From an uncultured Lachnospiraceae bacterium (GTDB lineage: Bacteria > Bacillota_A > Clostridia > Lachnospirales > Lachnospiraceae): 17,789 nt of DNA. Under the pieces are notes generated by a model, which was not told where the DNA came from, did not search any database, and saw only the letters and a program-made list of their open reading frames with translations. Below, one piece after another: positions 1 to 7,798 of this stretch. The translations under genes and the position numbers were made by a program. Within the stretch, counting starts at the first letter, position 1. Each line of letters opens with the position of its first letter. The stretch spans positions 1-17,789 of the forward strand of contig CACYDL010000065.1 of assembly GCA_902773195.1 (NCBI GenBank). The letters are read 5' to 3'.

Positions 1-517
1 CTATCCTCCGGGTTACAAAGAGAACGGCGGCATCTTCTGCCACAACAATCCCTGGGTCTCCATCGCGGAGACCGTCGTCGGGCGCGGAGACCGGGCCTTC
101 GAGATCTACAAAAAGACCTGCCCGGCCTACCTCCAGGACAAGAGCGAGATCCACAGGACGGAGCCCTACGTCTATTCCCAGATGGTGGCGGGACGCGACG
201 CGAAGTTCTTCGGACAGGGCAAGAACAGCTGGCTCACCGGCACGGCGGCCTGGACGTTCACCGATATCTCCCAGTACATTCTGGGCGTGTATCCGACCCT
301 GACGGGACTTCAGATCAACCCTTGCGTGCCGCATGATTTCGGCAATTTCAAGGTCCACCGCCGTTACCGCGGCGTCGACTACGACATCGAGGTCATCACC
401 AACGGGACCGAGAAGGGCGTCAGCCGGATGACGGTCGACGGCCGGGACGTGGAAGGAAACGTCATTCCCTTCGACAAGACCCGCAGCCAGGTGAACGTCA
501 CCGTGTACATGGGCTGA
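1..517 (+). CDS. GH94 cellobiose-phosphorylase-like glycoside phosphorylase, C-terminal part
   Basis: The frame is open from base 2 to the TGA at 515-517 and gives about 171 residues; the start lies outside the window. Family members are usually around 800 residues, so this is roughly the last fifth. Visible hallmarks are [25 protein letters not shown] and [12 protein letters not shown], followed by the C-terminal beta domain ([25 protein letters not shown]). In GH94 enzymes the GIFxH and WLTGTA segments line the phosphate and sugar pocket; the catalytic aspartate lies upstream and cannot be checked. The enzyme would reversibly phosphorolyse a beta-glucoside, probably cellobiose, in the cytoplasm to glucose-1-phosphate plus glucose. 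Cellodextrin or chitobiose specificity cannot be excluded from this fragment. It is the only gene besides recQ on the plus strand. Confidence 0.85.
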   Translation, partial: YPPGYKENGGIFCHNNPWVSIAETVVGRGDRAFEIYKKTCPAYLQDKSEIHRTEPYVYSQMVAGRDAKFFGQGKNSWLTGTAAWTFTDISQYILGVYPTLTGLQINPCVPHDFGNFKVHRRYRGVDYDIEVITNGTEKGVSRMTVDGRDVEGNVIPFDKTRSQVNVTVYMG

Positions 518-530
518 CCGGCGTCCGGCC

Positions 531-561
531 GATCCCGCAGATCACACAGGTTCTGCGGATC
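531..561 (+). other. Hairpin just after the GH94 stop codon
   Basis: The arm GATCCCGCAGA (531-541) pairs with TCTGCGGATC (552-561) with one bulged C. No U-tract follows, so it is not an intrinsic terminator by itself. It may protect the 3' end or act together with the terminator about 25 bases downstream. Confidence 0.4.
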
Positions 562-584
562 ACAGACCATCGATATCGCGACAC

Positions 585-624
585 AAAAAAGGATCTGTGC
601 CTGAACGAGGCACAGATCCTTTTT
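585..624. terminator. Bidirectional intrinsic terminator between GH94 gene and envelope operon
   Basis: A perfect 11-bp stem, GGATCTGTGCC (591-601) with GGCACAGATCC (609-619), encloses a 7-base loop. Six A precede it (585-590) and five T follow it (620-624), so it has a U-tract on either strand. It ends the plus-strand GH94 transcript and the converging minus-strand operon whose last gene stops at 740. The 115 bases from 625 to 739 show no ORF or clear repeat. Confidence 0.92.
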
Positions 625-739
625 CATACGCTCTTTTTTGCTCGCTGCTTCTTTCGTTTCGCCGGAAAACGCGGTCACGCGCCCGGACGCGCCGGCCGCG
701 GGCGTTCTTCCCTCCTGCCGGTCTTTGGCTTTCCTGCCG

Positions 740-2587
740 TCAGTCCGCTCTCTCGAAGAAGATCCCCAGAAGGATCTCCCAGGCGGCCGTCTCGTCGACG
801 GCGTATCGGATCCCGTCCTTCGACTCCTTCGCCCTGCCGGGCAGCATCGTCAGCTCCAGCTCCCTTCCGGCCCTGCCGGACGCCAGCGCCGAGACGAGAT
901 AGAGCTCCCTCGTCAGGCTGAGGCTCGTAAAGGACCTTCCGGACAGATATCTCATCAGATAGAACGGAAACAGCGGGTTCACCCGGACATCCCTTTTCAC
1001 GCGGCGGAGGAAGCCGGTCAGGAAGGAGACCTGCCTTTCCAGACGATTGCCGCTCTCTTCCGCCGTCTCGTACGCCGCGGGATCCGTATACACGTAGGAG
1101 CGCAGATAGCTTTCCGCCGCGTCCCCCCGCAGGTTCACGAGATCACCCGGATATCCCTCGATGTACCGCTCCCCGAGATCCTCCGTCACGACGGCCTCGA
1201 CGCCGCCCACGGCGTCGGCGAGACCTCCCGCGGCTCGCAGGTCCAGCGCGAAGAAGGCGTTGACCGGTATCCCGAAGAGAAGGCCGGACACCGCCTCCGC
1301 GGCGTTGCGGCATCCTCTCTCGCCCCCTCCGCCGGCGGCGTAGGCGAGGGACAGCGGCGCCTTCTTCATCAGGAGATACTCTCCTTCGGCGTTGTAGAAA
1401 TCGATCCCGGTCTCCGTATCCGCGGAGATGCCGATGAAGGACGACGTCCCGGCCGACGTGTCGTAGGACAGAAGGAACAGGGAGTCAATCATCCTCTCCT
1501 TTTCCGCGCCGGGATCCAGTCCCAGGAAGAGAATGTTCGTCCTTGATCTGATCCGGCGGTACAGCGCTCCGTCCCACCGCACCTCGTCCGCGTTTCCTTC
1601 TTCCGGCTCCTCCTCGCCGGGCGCACGGAGGGACATGGTCGTGATCTTTGTGTTCCGAAGCTCGCTCCTCCCCAGGAAGCTCATCGTCACGGCGAGAAGC
1701 GCCAGGGACAGCAGGACGACGATCACGATGACCGGAATCCTGAGAAGAAATCCCAGGACGCCTCTTCTCCGCTTTCTGCGCTTCTCGGCCCTTATGGCGC
1801 GCCGTTTCTTCCTGGCGAGCCGTTTCTCCTCTTTTCTTCTCGCGGCGGCCTCCGCCTCCCGGATCTCGGCGATCATTCTGCGCTCCGCCTCGATCTGGCT
1901 CTCCGCGCCGCGCTTCTCGGCGGCCTTCTCCGCGGCCTTTCTCTCGGCCTCGGCTTTTCTCTCGGCGGCCAGGCGGGCCTTCTCCTCTCTCTTGGAAAGC
2001 TTCAGGCTCTCCCTCGCCTCCTCCTCCGTCCTGCGGCGGACCTCTTCCTCGATGCTGGCGATCAGAGGATCATTTTCGCTGACCAGGTCCCGGTCCAGAT
2101 AGATGTCCTCCGGCTCCGGGCCGGCGCCAAGGACGCGTCTCATCCGCATTCCCAGAAAGCCCCTCTTCGCCAGTTCATCCCGGACCAGCTCGTCGACCTC
2201 CTCCTGGGAGACCTCCACGTCGTCCGCTTCTCCGTATTTTTCGGAGCCGGTCTCCTGGTCGACGTCGGCGAGAAGCTCCTCGAAGCTCGCCGTGCCGGTA
2301 TGGAAATGGCGCTTCCCGGACTGTCCCGCATCCCCGCTCCGGACGGTTTCCTCCCTGGCAGTTTCCTCCCTGGCGCTTTCTTCCCCGTCTCCGCCCTGCC
2401 ATTCCTCCGACCAGGGCGGCGGCGCAGCCCCGGCGGGGTCGCAAAACGATCCGGACGACGAAGCGGCGTCGTCCGGTTCATCGAACCGGTATACTTCTTT
2501 CGCGTTCTCGAATCCCGGGACCCTGAAGCGGTATCGCTCTTCGACCTCTCTTCCGGCCCGGAACCTTCTCTTCTCCTGTTCGCTCAT
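740..2587 (-). CDS. LytR-CpsA-Psr (LCP)-like membrane protein with long charged cytoplasmic N-terminus
   Basis: The protein has 615 residues. Residues 1-175 are acidic and low-complexity, with an AREET repeat near 72-81. Residues 176-275 are Glu/Lys/Arg/Ala-rich and probably a coiled coil; 277-304 are a membrane segment after a strongly basic stretch (inside); 350-520 resemble an LCP domain (NILFLGLDPG, IDSLFLLSYD, FGIPVNAFFALDL, GGVEAVV). LCP enzymes transfer polyprenyl-linked glycopolymers to peptidoglycan outside the membrane. D368 and the R515/R518 RxxRQ motif are kept. The arginine of the family's S-I-P-R-D-T motif is Ala389, and the second Arg of Y-x-R-x-R is Tyr498. Catalysis as a normal LCP transferase is therefore doubtful, and a scaffold or sensor role is possible. 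It is the last gene of the operon, 32 bp after the hydrolase gene. No good ribosome binding site is visible; a small CTGCC/GGCAG hairpin lies in the gap. Confidence 0.8.
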   Translation of the reverse strand: MSEQEKRRFRAGREVEERYRFRVPGFENAKEVYRFDEPDDAASSSGSFCDPAGAAPPPWSEEWQGGDGEESAREETAREETVRSGDAGQSGKRHFHTGTASFEELLADVDQETGSEKYGEADDVEVSQEEVDELVRDELAKRGFLGMRMRRVLGAGPEPEDIYLDRDLVSENDPLIASIEEEVRRRTEEEARESLKLSKREEKARLAAERKAEAERKAAEKAAEKRGAESQIEAERRMIAEIREAEAAARRKEEKRLARKKRRAIRAEKRRKRRRGVLGFLLRIPVIVIVVLLSLALLAVTMSFLGRSELRNTKITTMSLRAPGEEEPEEGNADEVRWDGALYRRIRSRTNILFLGLDPGAEKERMIDSLFLLSYDTSAGTSSFIGISADTETGIDFYNAEGEYLLMKKAPLSLAYAAGGGGERGCRNAAEAVSGLLFGIPVNAFFALDLRAAGGLADAVGGVEAVVTEDLGERYIEGYPGDLVNLRGDAAESYLRSYVYTDPAAYETAEESGNRLERQVSFLTGFLRRVKRDVRVNPLFPFYLMRYLSGRSFTSLSLTRELYLVSALASGRAGRELELTMLPGRAKESKDGIRYAVDETAAWEILLGIFFERAD

Positions 2588-2619
2588 ACAGTTTACGGTT
2601 TTCTGCCCGGGGCAGGTCT

Positions 2620-3771
2620 CTAATCTCGTTCCCTCAGCACCTTGATTCCGCTCCGGAAGAGCTTCCTGAGGATGGACAGGAACTGCTTTCTGTGGCTTTC
2701 CGGAAGCTGGTTGAAGCCCTTCAGCAGGGCGGCAGCCGTCAGAAGGCGGTGCTCCCTGTATTCCTCCAGCGTCGTGACGCCCGCCGATTCAAACAGCCCG
2801 AACAGGTTGTCGACGAAGAGCTTCCTGTCCTCGCTGGTGATCCCGTTCAGCCACTCGATGATCGTCTCATTGAAAAAAATGCTCAGGTCGGATCTCTCGT
2901 CCACCCTGGCAAAATGATTCCTCTCCACCTCCCAGCTGGTGGGGTCGTGCTGCATGGCGCCGCTCTTCGTGCTCCGGACGATCTCCATCCGGATATGCCC
3001 GTTCATCAGGATTCCGATGACCGATGACTCCGGGATGATCTTGATCATTTTCGGAAGCATGCTGAGAAAACGGTCCGAGTCGGCCACCGACTCGATAAAG
3101 CCGGGTCCGTCGTTGGAGTACACCCGGACGATCCTGCGGCGGAGGGCGTCGCTGCAGAAGACCGACGCGTAGGCGGCGAAATTGCCGCCCTTGGAGTGGC
3201 CTCCCACCCGGACGCTCCGGCCGGGGGACGCGAACATCGACTCCAGGTAGCTCGTGGCAAAGGCCTGCCCCGCCGACATCTCGGTGAAGCTGAGGTCAAA
3301 ATCCTCCTTCCACCCCGCCAGGGTGTCGTCCGTCCCTCTGTACGCCGCGTACCACGTCCCGTCGCCCACCTCGAAGGTGACGGCGGCCATCTGGAGGTCG
3401 CGCTCCGGGTCCACCAGGTTGACGTATCCGCAGAGCCTGAGACCGGCGTAGCGCTCCGCGGCCGCCACTTTCGGCAGCAGGAGGGGCGCGTCGCCGATGA
3501 AGGTATTCCTCTCGCGGATCTCCTCCTCCGTGTGAAGCTGGCTGTACTGCTCCGCCGCTTCGCGGATTCCCACCGAGGGCAGGTCCTCCACGCGGGACAG
3601 GACCTCTGCCGGTCTGGTGTCCGAGCCGGGGTACCAGTCCGGCTCCGGGACGACTCCCTCGAAGTCGACGTAGGCAAGCCAGGAAAGTATCAGGTTGTCA
3701 ACCTCATTGAACGGATCGACGGAAAAGGGGACGTCCCCTCTCCAGTCGAGATAGTCGTACATGTTAGGCAT
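2620..3771 (-). CDS. Mbeg1-like (DUF2974) alpha/beta-hydrolase, putative lipase/esterase
   Basis: The protein has 383 residues with no signal peptide or membrane segment. The nucleophile elbow GHSKGG lies at 191-196 (Ser193) after a predicted strand (VRVGG). YRGTDDT (144-150) supplies the usual oxyanion-side motif of class 3-like lipases, and the N-terminal NEVDNLILSWLAYVDF is typical of the Mbeg1-like family. A candidate catalytic Asp lies in SNDGPGF. The His cannot be assigned with certainty; NHFARVDE is one candidate. The start is fixed by GGAG seven bases before the ATG at 3771. It follows the amidase stop by 26 bp in the same operon, so a cytoplasmic lipid- or ester-processing role linked to the envelope is plausible. 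The natural substrate of this family is not established. Confidence 0.85.
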   Translation of the reverse strand: MPNMYDYLDWRGDVPFSVDPFNEVDNLILSWLAYVDFEGVVPEPDWYPGSDTRPAEVLSRVEDLPSVGIREAAEQYSQLHTEEEIRERNTFIGDAPLLLPKVAAAERYAGLRLCGYVNLVDPERDLQMAAVTFEVGDGTWYAAYRGTDDTLAGWKEDFDLSFTEMSAGQAFATSYLESMFASPGRSVRVGGHSKGGNFAAYASVFCSDALRRRIVRVYSNDGPGFIESVADSDRFLSMLPKMIKIIPESSVIGILMNGHIRMEIVRSTKSGAMQHDPTSWEVERNHFARVDERSDLSIFFNETIIEWLNGITSEDRKLFVDNLFGLFESAGVTTLEEYREHRLLTAAALLKGFNQLPESHRKQFLSILRKLFRSGIKVLRERD

Positions 3772-3797
3772 AGACAGGCTCCATCACGCCGAAGCTT

Positions 3798-4799
3798 TTA
3801 CGGCTCCGCATTCTTTTCGTATTCCGTCCTGATATCGGCGAGCATCTGCGTCCACGCGTCCGGATTTTCCACATAGTACTTCGGGCAGATCTTGCCTGAG
3901 ACGTCATAGTGGCGGATCACGTGGTCGGGTCCTATTCCGAAGGCCCTGCAGAGCCAGGCCGTCAGCTCGACGACGGACCGGTAGGTCGCGTCGTTGAATT
4001 TTCCGCTCTCGTCCGGGTGGCAGCACTCGATCGAAAGCGTGTCAAAGTTTCTGTCGTTCGAGGCGTAGGCCCACTCCGAGCAGGAGACGCACTGAATGAT
4101 CTCGCCGTCCAGTCCGACCACGAAATGGCTGCTGGCCGACCGGCTTCCGTCCTGCAGGCTCTCAAAGTAGTCCCTGTTCTGCTGGGCCGTCGATCCCGCG
4201 TTCCCGACGTAGTGGATCACGATGTCGTGGACCTCCTCCAGGGCGTACTGCGGCCTGGAGTAGGGATTCGGCGTCAGAAGCTGAATGTCCCGCTCCGGAC
4301 AGCCGTCCCAGAAGGAGCCGTCCACCAGGCATCTCCTGGTGGGGGGCAGCTCCGTCGCGGCAAGGACCTCGCTGATGTCCGAGAGAACCGCCTGCAGGCC
4401 CTCCGTGATTTCCTCCGGGACGGACCACGCTTCCGGGTCGCCCCCCGCGGGCGTCTCCGCGGACGATGCGTCAGCCTGAAGCGTCACGGGCTCCTCCGCG
4501 CCGGAGAAGGCCGCGCCGGATTCCGCGCCGGCCAGCCCGGCCTGGAAAACGCCTTCGGCGTCTTCCGCCTCCGGGATCTCTTCCGCTCCGCTGCCGCCTG
4601 TGATCTCTGTCCCGCCGAGGCCGGCTCCGCCTTCCTCAGGGGCAGACTCCGTCCCGGACATCTCCTCCTCGGACACGAGGGACGCGAGCGAGGAGACGCT
4701 CTTTCTGAGCACCTCCGTCTGTCTCACCAGATAGACGATGCCCAGGATGAGAAGAAGGTCAGCCAGTCCGAACAGTATCAGTAAAATCGTCTTTTTCAT
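3798..4799 (-). CDS. Membrane-anchored N-acetylmuramoyl-L-alanine amidase (amidase_2/PGRP fold)
   Basis: The protein has 333 residues. Residues 4-25 form an N-terminal membrane anchor. Residues 40-150 are an acidic Ala/Gly/Glu-rich spacer that probably crosses part of the wall. Residues 160-325 are the catalytic domain. Zinc ligands are readable as His196 (IVIHYVG), His297 (VIRHYDV) and Cys305 (GKICPKYY), with SIE at 256-258 in the expected core position. The family cleaves the amide bond between MurNAc and L-alanine of peptidoglycan. The ATG overlaps the carboxypeptidase stop as ATGA (4796-4799), and AGGAAG lies seven bases upstream, so translation is coupled. Together with the upstream carboxypeptidase it forms a peptidoglycan-trimming pair. 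GKICPKYY is characteristic of this family; confidence is high. Confidence 0.92.
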   Translation of the reverse strand: MKKTILLILFGLADLLLILGIVYLVRQTEVLRKSVSSLASLVSEEEMSGTESAPEEGGAGLGGTEITGGSGAEEIPEAEDAEGVFQAGLAGAESGAAFSGAEEPVTLQADASSAETPAGGDPEAWSVPEEITEGLQAVLSDISEVLAATELPPTRRCLVDGSFWDGCPERDIQLLTPNPYSRPQYALEEVHDIVIHYVGNAGSTAQQNRDYFESLQDGSRSASSHFVVGLDGEIIQCVSCSEWAYASNDRNFDTLSIECCHPDESGKFNDATYRSVVELTAWLCRAFGIGPDHVIRHYDVSGKICPKYYVENPDAWTQMLADIRTEYEKNAEP

Positions 4800-6181
4800 T
4801 CAGTCTTCCTGTCGCTCTCCCGCGTCTCGTTGCGCTTTCTCCGCAGTTTTTCTCTCTCACGGTCGAGCCGCTTTTTGTAGTAGTAACCCGCTGCGCCGAC
4901 GGCCGCCGCCGCGATGACGGCAAGAACCGCGATGACCGGCGCGGCGGAGCCCTTTCTGCCCGCCCGGACCGTTCCGCTGCCCGTGGCGGCGGCGTTGTCC
5001 GCGCCGGCTTCCTCCGGCGCTCCCACCGACTCCTCCACGGATTCCGGCTCCGGGATCTCCGTCACGGAGAATCCCACCGGCAGCCCGCTGTAGTAATAGG
5101 TGGTGCGGAGTTTTCCGTCCTGCTCCTCCGAGAGGGTCTGGTACAGGGCGGCGTCTCCGGCATTCCCTGCCCCCGGCGCCGCGGCGCCGTCCCCCGCGAG
5201 GCCGAACCCCGCGGTTCCCAGCTCCGTCGGCATCACGATCGTGCCGCCCGGGATTTCCGTCCAGGTGAAATTGTTGAAGCCGTAGGTGTAGAGATTGGAC
5301 TGGTCGATGTAGTCGCTCTTGTCTGGGGTCCGCATGGTCACCGCGACGAGGGTGTGGCCGTCCTTCTCGGCGGCGGTGACGAGGGTCCTCTGGGCGGCGT
5401 TCGTGAAGCCTGTCTTGCCGCCCGTGCAGTACTCATAGTAGTACTCGCCGTCGGGATTGATCATCTGATTGTGGTTCTGATAGGTGCGCTCCGCGTCGTA
5501 CTTGTTGGTGGGCGGCACCGTGTAATTAAGCGTGGAGATCAGCTTCCGGAACATCTCGTTCCGGTACGCCTCCCTGAAGATCAGCGCCAGGTCCTCCGCC
5601 GTCGTGTAGTGCTCCTCGTCGGGAAGTCCGCTGGGATTGTGGAAATGCGTCCCCTTGCAGCCGATCGCCTCGGCGCGGGCGTTCATCATGTCGGCGAAGC
5701 CCTCGAGGCTCCCTCCGACCTCCACGGCCAGCTGATTGGCAATGTCATTGGCGGACTTGAGCATCAGCATGTAGAGGCACTGCTCGACGGTAAACTCCTC
5801 CCCGACGACCGTCCCCGCGTTGGAGCTGTCGCCGGCGACGGCCGCGCAGCCCTCCGCCGTCATGGTGACCGTGCCTCCGAGGTCCAGGTTTTCCAGGGCG
5901 AGCAGACAGGTCATGACCTTCGTGGTGCTGGCGGGATAGCGCTTTGTCTCCCGGTTGAGCGAGCACAGCACCGCCCCCGTCTCCAGATCCATCAGCACGC
6001 AGCTCTCCCCGTAAATGGGATATTTGTCAGGCCATCCGGGGATGTTGTTTGTCTCCGGCTCATAGACCGAAGCGCCGTCGTCATCCGTCATGCCGAAGGC
6101 CTGACAGGCGGGCGCGAGCGTCAGGATGAGGACTGCCGCCCAGATCAGAGCGGCAAAAGCTTTGCTGTGTTTTTTCTTCAT
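4796..6181 (-). CDS. D-alanyl-D-alanine carboxypeptidase (peptidase S11, low-molecular-weight PBP)
   Basis: The protein has 461 residues. A signal peptide covers about 1-29, with likely cleavage near CQA-FG. The three penicillin-binding motifs are present: SxxK at Ser85-Lys88 (YPASTTKVMT), SxN at 143-145 (LKSANDIAN) and KTG at 256-258 (TGGKTGFT). After a Gly/Ala-rich linker, a membrane segment at about 412-432 is followed by a strongly basic cytoplasmic tail, so the protein is anchored at its C-terminus. It would remove the terminal D-Ala of peptidoglycan pentapeptides outside the membrane. The start is supported by GGAGG eight bases before the ATG. It is first in the operon, behind a consensus promoter about 70 bases upstream. 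Confidence 0.95.
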   Translation of the reverse strand: MKKKHSKAFAALIWAAVLILTLAPACQAFGMTDDDGASVYEPETNNIPGWPDKYPIYGESCVLMDLETGAVLCSLNRETKRYPASTTKVMTCLLALENLDLGGTVTMTAEGCAAVAGDSSNAGTVVGEEFTVEQCLYMLMLKSANDIANQLAVEVGGSLEGFADMMNARAEAIGCKGTHFHNPSGLPDEEHYTTAEDLALIFREAYRNEMFRKLISTLNYTVPPTNKYDAERTYQNHNQMINPDGEYYYEYCTGGKTGFTNAAQRTLVTAAEKDGHTLVAVTMRTPDKSDYIDQSNLYTYGFNNFTWTEIPGGTIVMPTELGTAGFGLAGDGAAAPGAGNAGDAALYQTLSEEQDGKLRTTYYYSGLPVGFSVTEIPEPESVEESVGAPEEAGADNAAATGSGTVRAGRKGSAAPVIAVLAVIAAAAVGAAGYYYKKRLDREREKLRRKRNETRESDRKTE

Positions 6182-6224
6182 ATAGTGTGCCTCCGAAGAG
6201 TCCGCCTGCGTTCCGCGGTCCTCC

Positions 6225-6239
6225 CGGCGCGAAGCGCCG
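6225..6239 (-). other. Leader hairpin in the carboxypeptidase mRNA
   Basis: CGGCGC (6225-6230) and GCGCCG (6234-6239) form a GC-rich stem with a 3-base loop. It lies near the expected 5' end of the transcript from the promoter at 6253-6281. It could stabilise the mRNA; no riboswitch fold is apparent. Confidence 0.4.
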
Positions 6240-6252
6240 TTGTCAATGCATC

Positions 6253-6281
6253 ATTATAAAGATTCGGGGCAGATATGTCAA
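6253..6281 (-). promoter_or_regulatory. Consensus sigma-A promoter of the envelope operon
   Basis: Read on the minus strand, TTGACA (6281-6276) and TATAAT (6258-6253) are separated by exactly 17 bases. Both hexamers match the consensus perfectly. The predicted start is near 6246, giving a leader of about 65 bases. No other strong promoter is visible before the downstream genes of the operon. Confidence 0.9.
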
Positions 6282-6382
6282 AGACTGCCGACGCCCGGCG
6301 GAAAAACCGTTGACCCGGCCGGGCGGGATCGTCTATGATACTCTGTACATCCCGGCATTCCGCCGGCCTGATCCTTCGGACA

Positions 6383-6505
6383 GCGCCTCTGGCCGTCGCC
6401 CTCTCCTCTTACGGGCCGCATCCGCGCCTATGGCCGCCGCCCGCGTCTCCTGCGGGCCGCATCTGCGCCTCTGGCCGCCAGCCTCTCCTTCTCCGCGGGC
6501 CCCGC
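6383..6505. repeat. 41-bp tandem repeat, three units
   Basis: Units start at 6383, 6424 and 6465, each with GCGCCTNTGGCCG and, in the first two, GGGCCGCATC near the end. The third unit decays in its second half. The array starts about 12 bp past the stop codon of the minus-strand propeller gene. The period is not a multiple of three. Confidence 0.85.
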
Positions 6506-6516
6506 CGGTTCCTCTC

Positions 6517-7572
6517 TCAGGGCAGGAGATCCTCCGCGTCGAAGACCAGGATCCTGTCCACCCACAGAAACGGCTGCGCCCGGTAGGCGTAGGCCTGGGA
6601 CTCAAAGAGGCAGTAGAGCTGCCCGTCCGCCTCGCAGATCTGCTCCAGCTTCTGCGGGAACCGGATTCTCTTAAGGGCGTCCTTCCTCGCGTAGTCGGTC
6701 CTCCCGCGGTCATATTCATAGATCTGAAGCTCCGAGTCAAAAGGCCCGTAGGACCGCGACAGCAGGAGGTATTCTTCATTCTGTGTCACCCCCTGGATCT
6801 CATCCGGGGTCGCCGCCGTGTAGTCCGCCGCGACCGCCTCATGGATCGGATCGTAGTCCTCGAAAATCCGGGAGTGAAGGCCTCCCTCCTCCGTCATGAC
6901 GAACCAGGAGATCTCGCTCTTTCCGTTCCGCCCGAAGATCCCGGCGATCAGGAACTCTCCCGCGCGGTTCATATAGGAATTTCTCGTCATGGTGGACAGG
7001 GTGTAGTTGAAGACCGGCTGCGCCGGCAGGCAGGACTCCTCGTCGTAGTTCACCAGGTCCTCCAGCCGGTAGGCGATCGCCTTCGCCGCGCCGCTGGTCC
7101 CGCCGGACACCCAGACGTTGCGGTGGGCCGGATCGTAGGCCATGCCGCCGACGTGGGCCTGTCCGCCCAGAGGAATCGTCTTCAGCAGCCCGCCGTCAGC
7201 GCGGTCTATCAGGTAAAGCACGGAATTGTGGCGCAGGGCGTGGCAGTAGGCGGAGACGACCAGATAGTCCTCCGTCACGCACATCCCCTGGGGCGTCATC
7301 GAGGTGCACATCGTGGCCGCGCGGAACTCCCCCATCAGGGTCCTGGTCCGGCGCATGCCGGGCACGACGTAGGAGCGCCTCAGCATGCCCGAAAGCTCCG
7401 GAAAGCGGATCGACATCAGCCTCTTCATGGATTTTTCGCTGCTGTAGATCACCGCGTCGCTGTTCGTCCCGGACAGGGGCGCCCGGGGTTCGTGCTTTCC
7501 CCGGTAGCGGGTGGCATACAGGAAATACGCCAGAAGCATAAGAAGCAGGAAGGCGCTGCCAAGCCCCCTCAT
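6517..7572 (-). CDS. Membrane-anchored propeller-like protein of unknown function
   Basis: With the ATG at 7572 the protein has 351 residues. Residues 4-21 form a signal anchor (SAFLLLMLLAYFLYATRY), so the rest should lie outside the membrane. The body has repeated blade-like strings such as PQGMCVTEDYLVVSAY, HVGGMAYDPAHRNVWVSG, IQGVTQNEEYLLLSRSYG and LEQICEADGQLYCLFESQ. These suggest a beta-propeller of the YncE/SMP-30 kind, but I do not recognise a named family and no catalytic site is evident. The start is uncertain. The frame stays open upstream through a Lys/Arg-rich stretch with a GTG at 7653 and an ATG at 7800, and the ATG at 7572 has no well-spaced ribosome binding site. It is divergent from recQ. 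A wall-associated binding or sensing role is a guess. Confidence 0.65.
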   Translation of the reverse strand: MRGLGSAFLLLMLLAYFLYATRYRGKHEPRAPLSGTNSDAVIYSSEKSMKRLMSIRFPELSGMLRRSYVVPGMRRTRTLMGEFRAATMCTSMTPQGMCVTEDYLVVSAYCHALRHNSVLYLIDRADGGLLKTIPLGGQAHVGGMAYDPAHRNVWVSGGTSGAAKAIAYRLEDLVNYDEESCLPAQPVFNYTLSTMTRNSYMNRAGEFLIAGIFGRNGKSEISWFVMTEEGGLHSRIFEDYDPIHEAVAADYTAATPDEIQGVTQNEEYLLLSRSYGPFDSELQIYEYDRGRTDYARKDALKRIRFPQKLEQICEADGQLYCLFESQAYAYRAQPFLWVDRILVFDAEDLLP

Positions 7573-7798
7573 CAGAGCGCGGCGGCGTTCCTTCCCTGAT
7601 TTCTTTTCTCCCTGGTTTCTCTTTCTCTCCGATACTCTCAAGCCGCGTCTCACTGTCCGTCTCTGCCGTCCTTTGTTCTCTTCGGCGCGAAATACACTAA
7701 GAACGAGCCGCGCCGTGTCTTTCCTGTCATGCGGAGCGCGCCGCGTCCTTTCCTGCGGCACATGCCGCTCCGCGCCCTTCTTACGGAAAGGAGTCCCC

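Larger units (their letters stand above)
6182..6516. other. 335-bp intergenic region between carboxypeptidase and propeller gene
   Basis: It holds the leader and promoter of the envelope operon (6182-6281) and a 41-bp tandem repeat (6383-6505). The part between them has an ATGATA box at 6335-6340, a -10-like TATCAT on the minus strand without a matching -35. No convincing intrinsic terminator for the propeller gene is seen; the closest U-tract (6302-6306) follows only a weak stem. I find no credible gene here. Confidence 0.6.

Noticed and set aside
6302..6330. Intrinsic terminator for the propeller gene
   Set aside because: A U-tract is present on the minus strand, but the preceding CCCGGCCGGG palindrome leaves almost no loop and only a weak stem.
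6187..7599. Plus-strand open frame opposite the propeller gene
   Set aside because: No motifs and no ribosome binding site; the minus-strand reading has a signal anchor and blade-like repeats.
7511..7798. N-terminal extension of recQ in the same open frame
   Set aside because: RecQ proteins begin near the ATG at 7799, which has a well-spaced AAAGGAG; the upstream part resembles no helicase.
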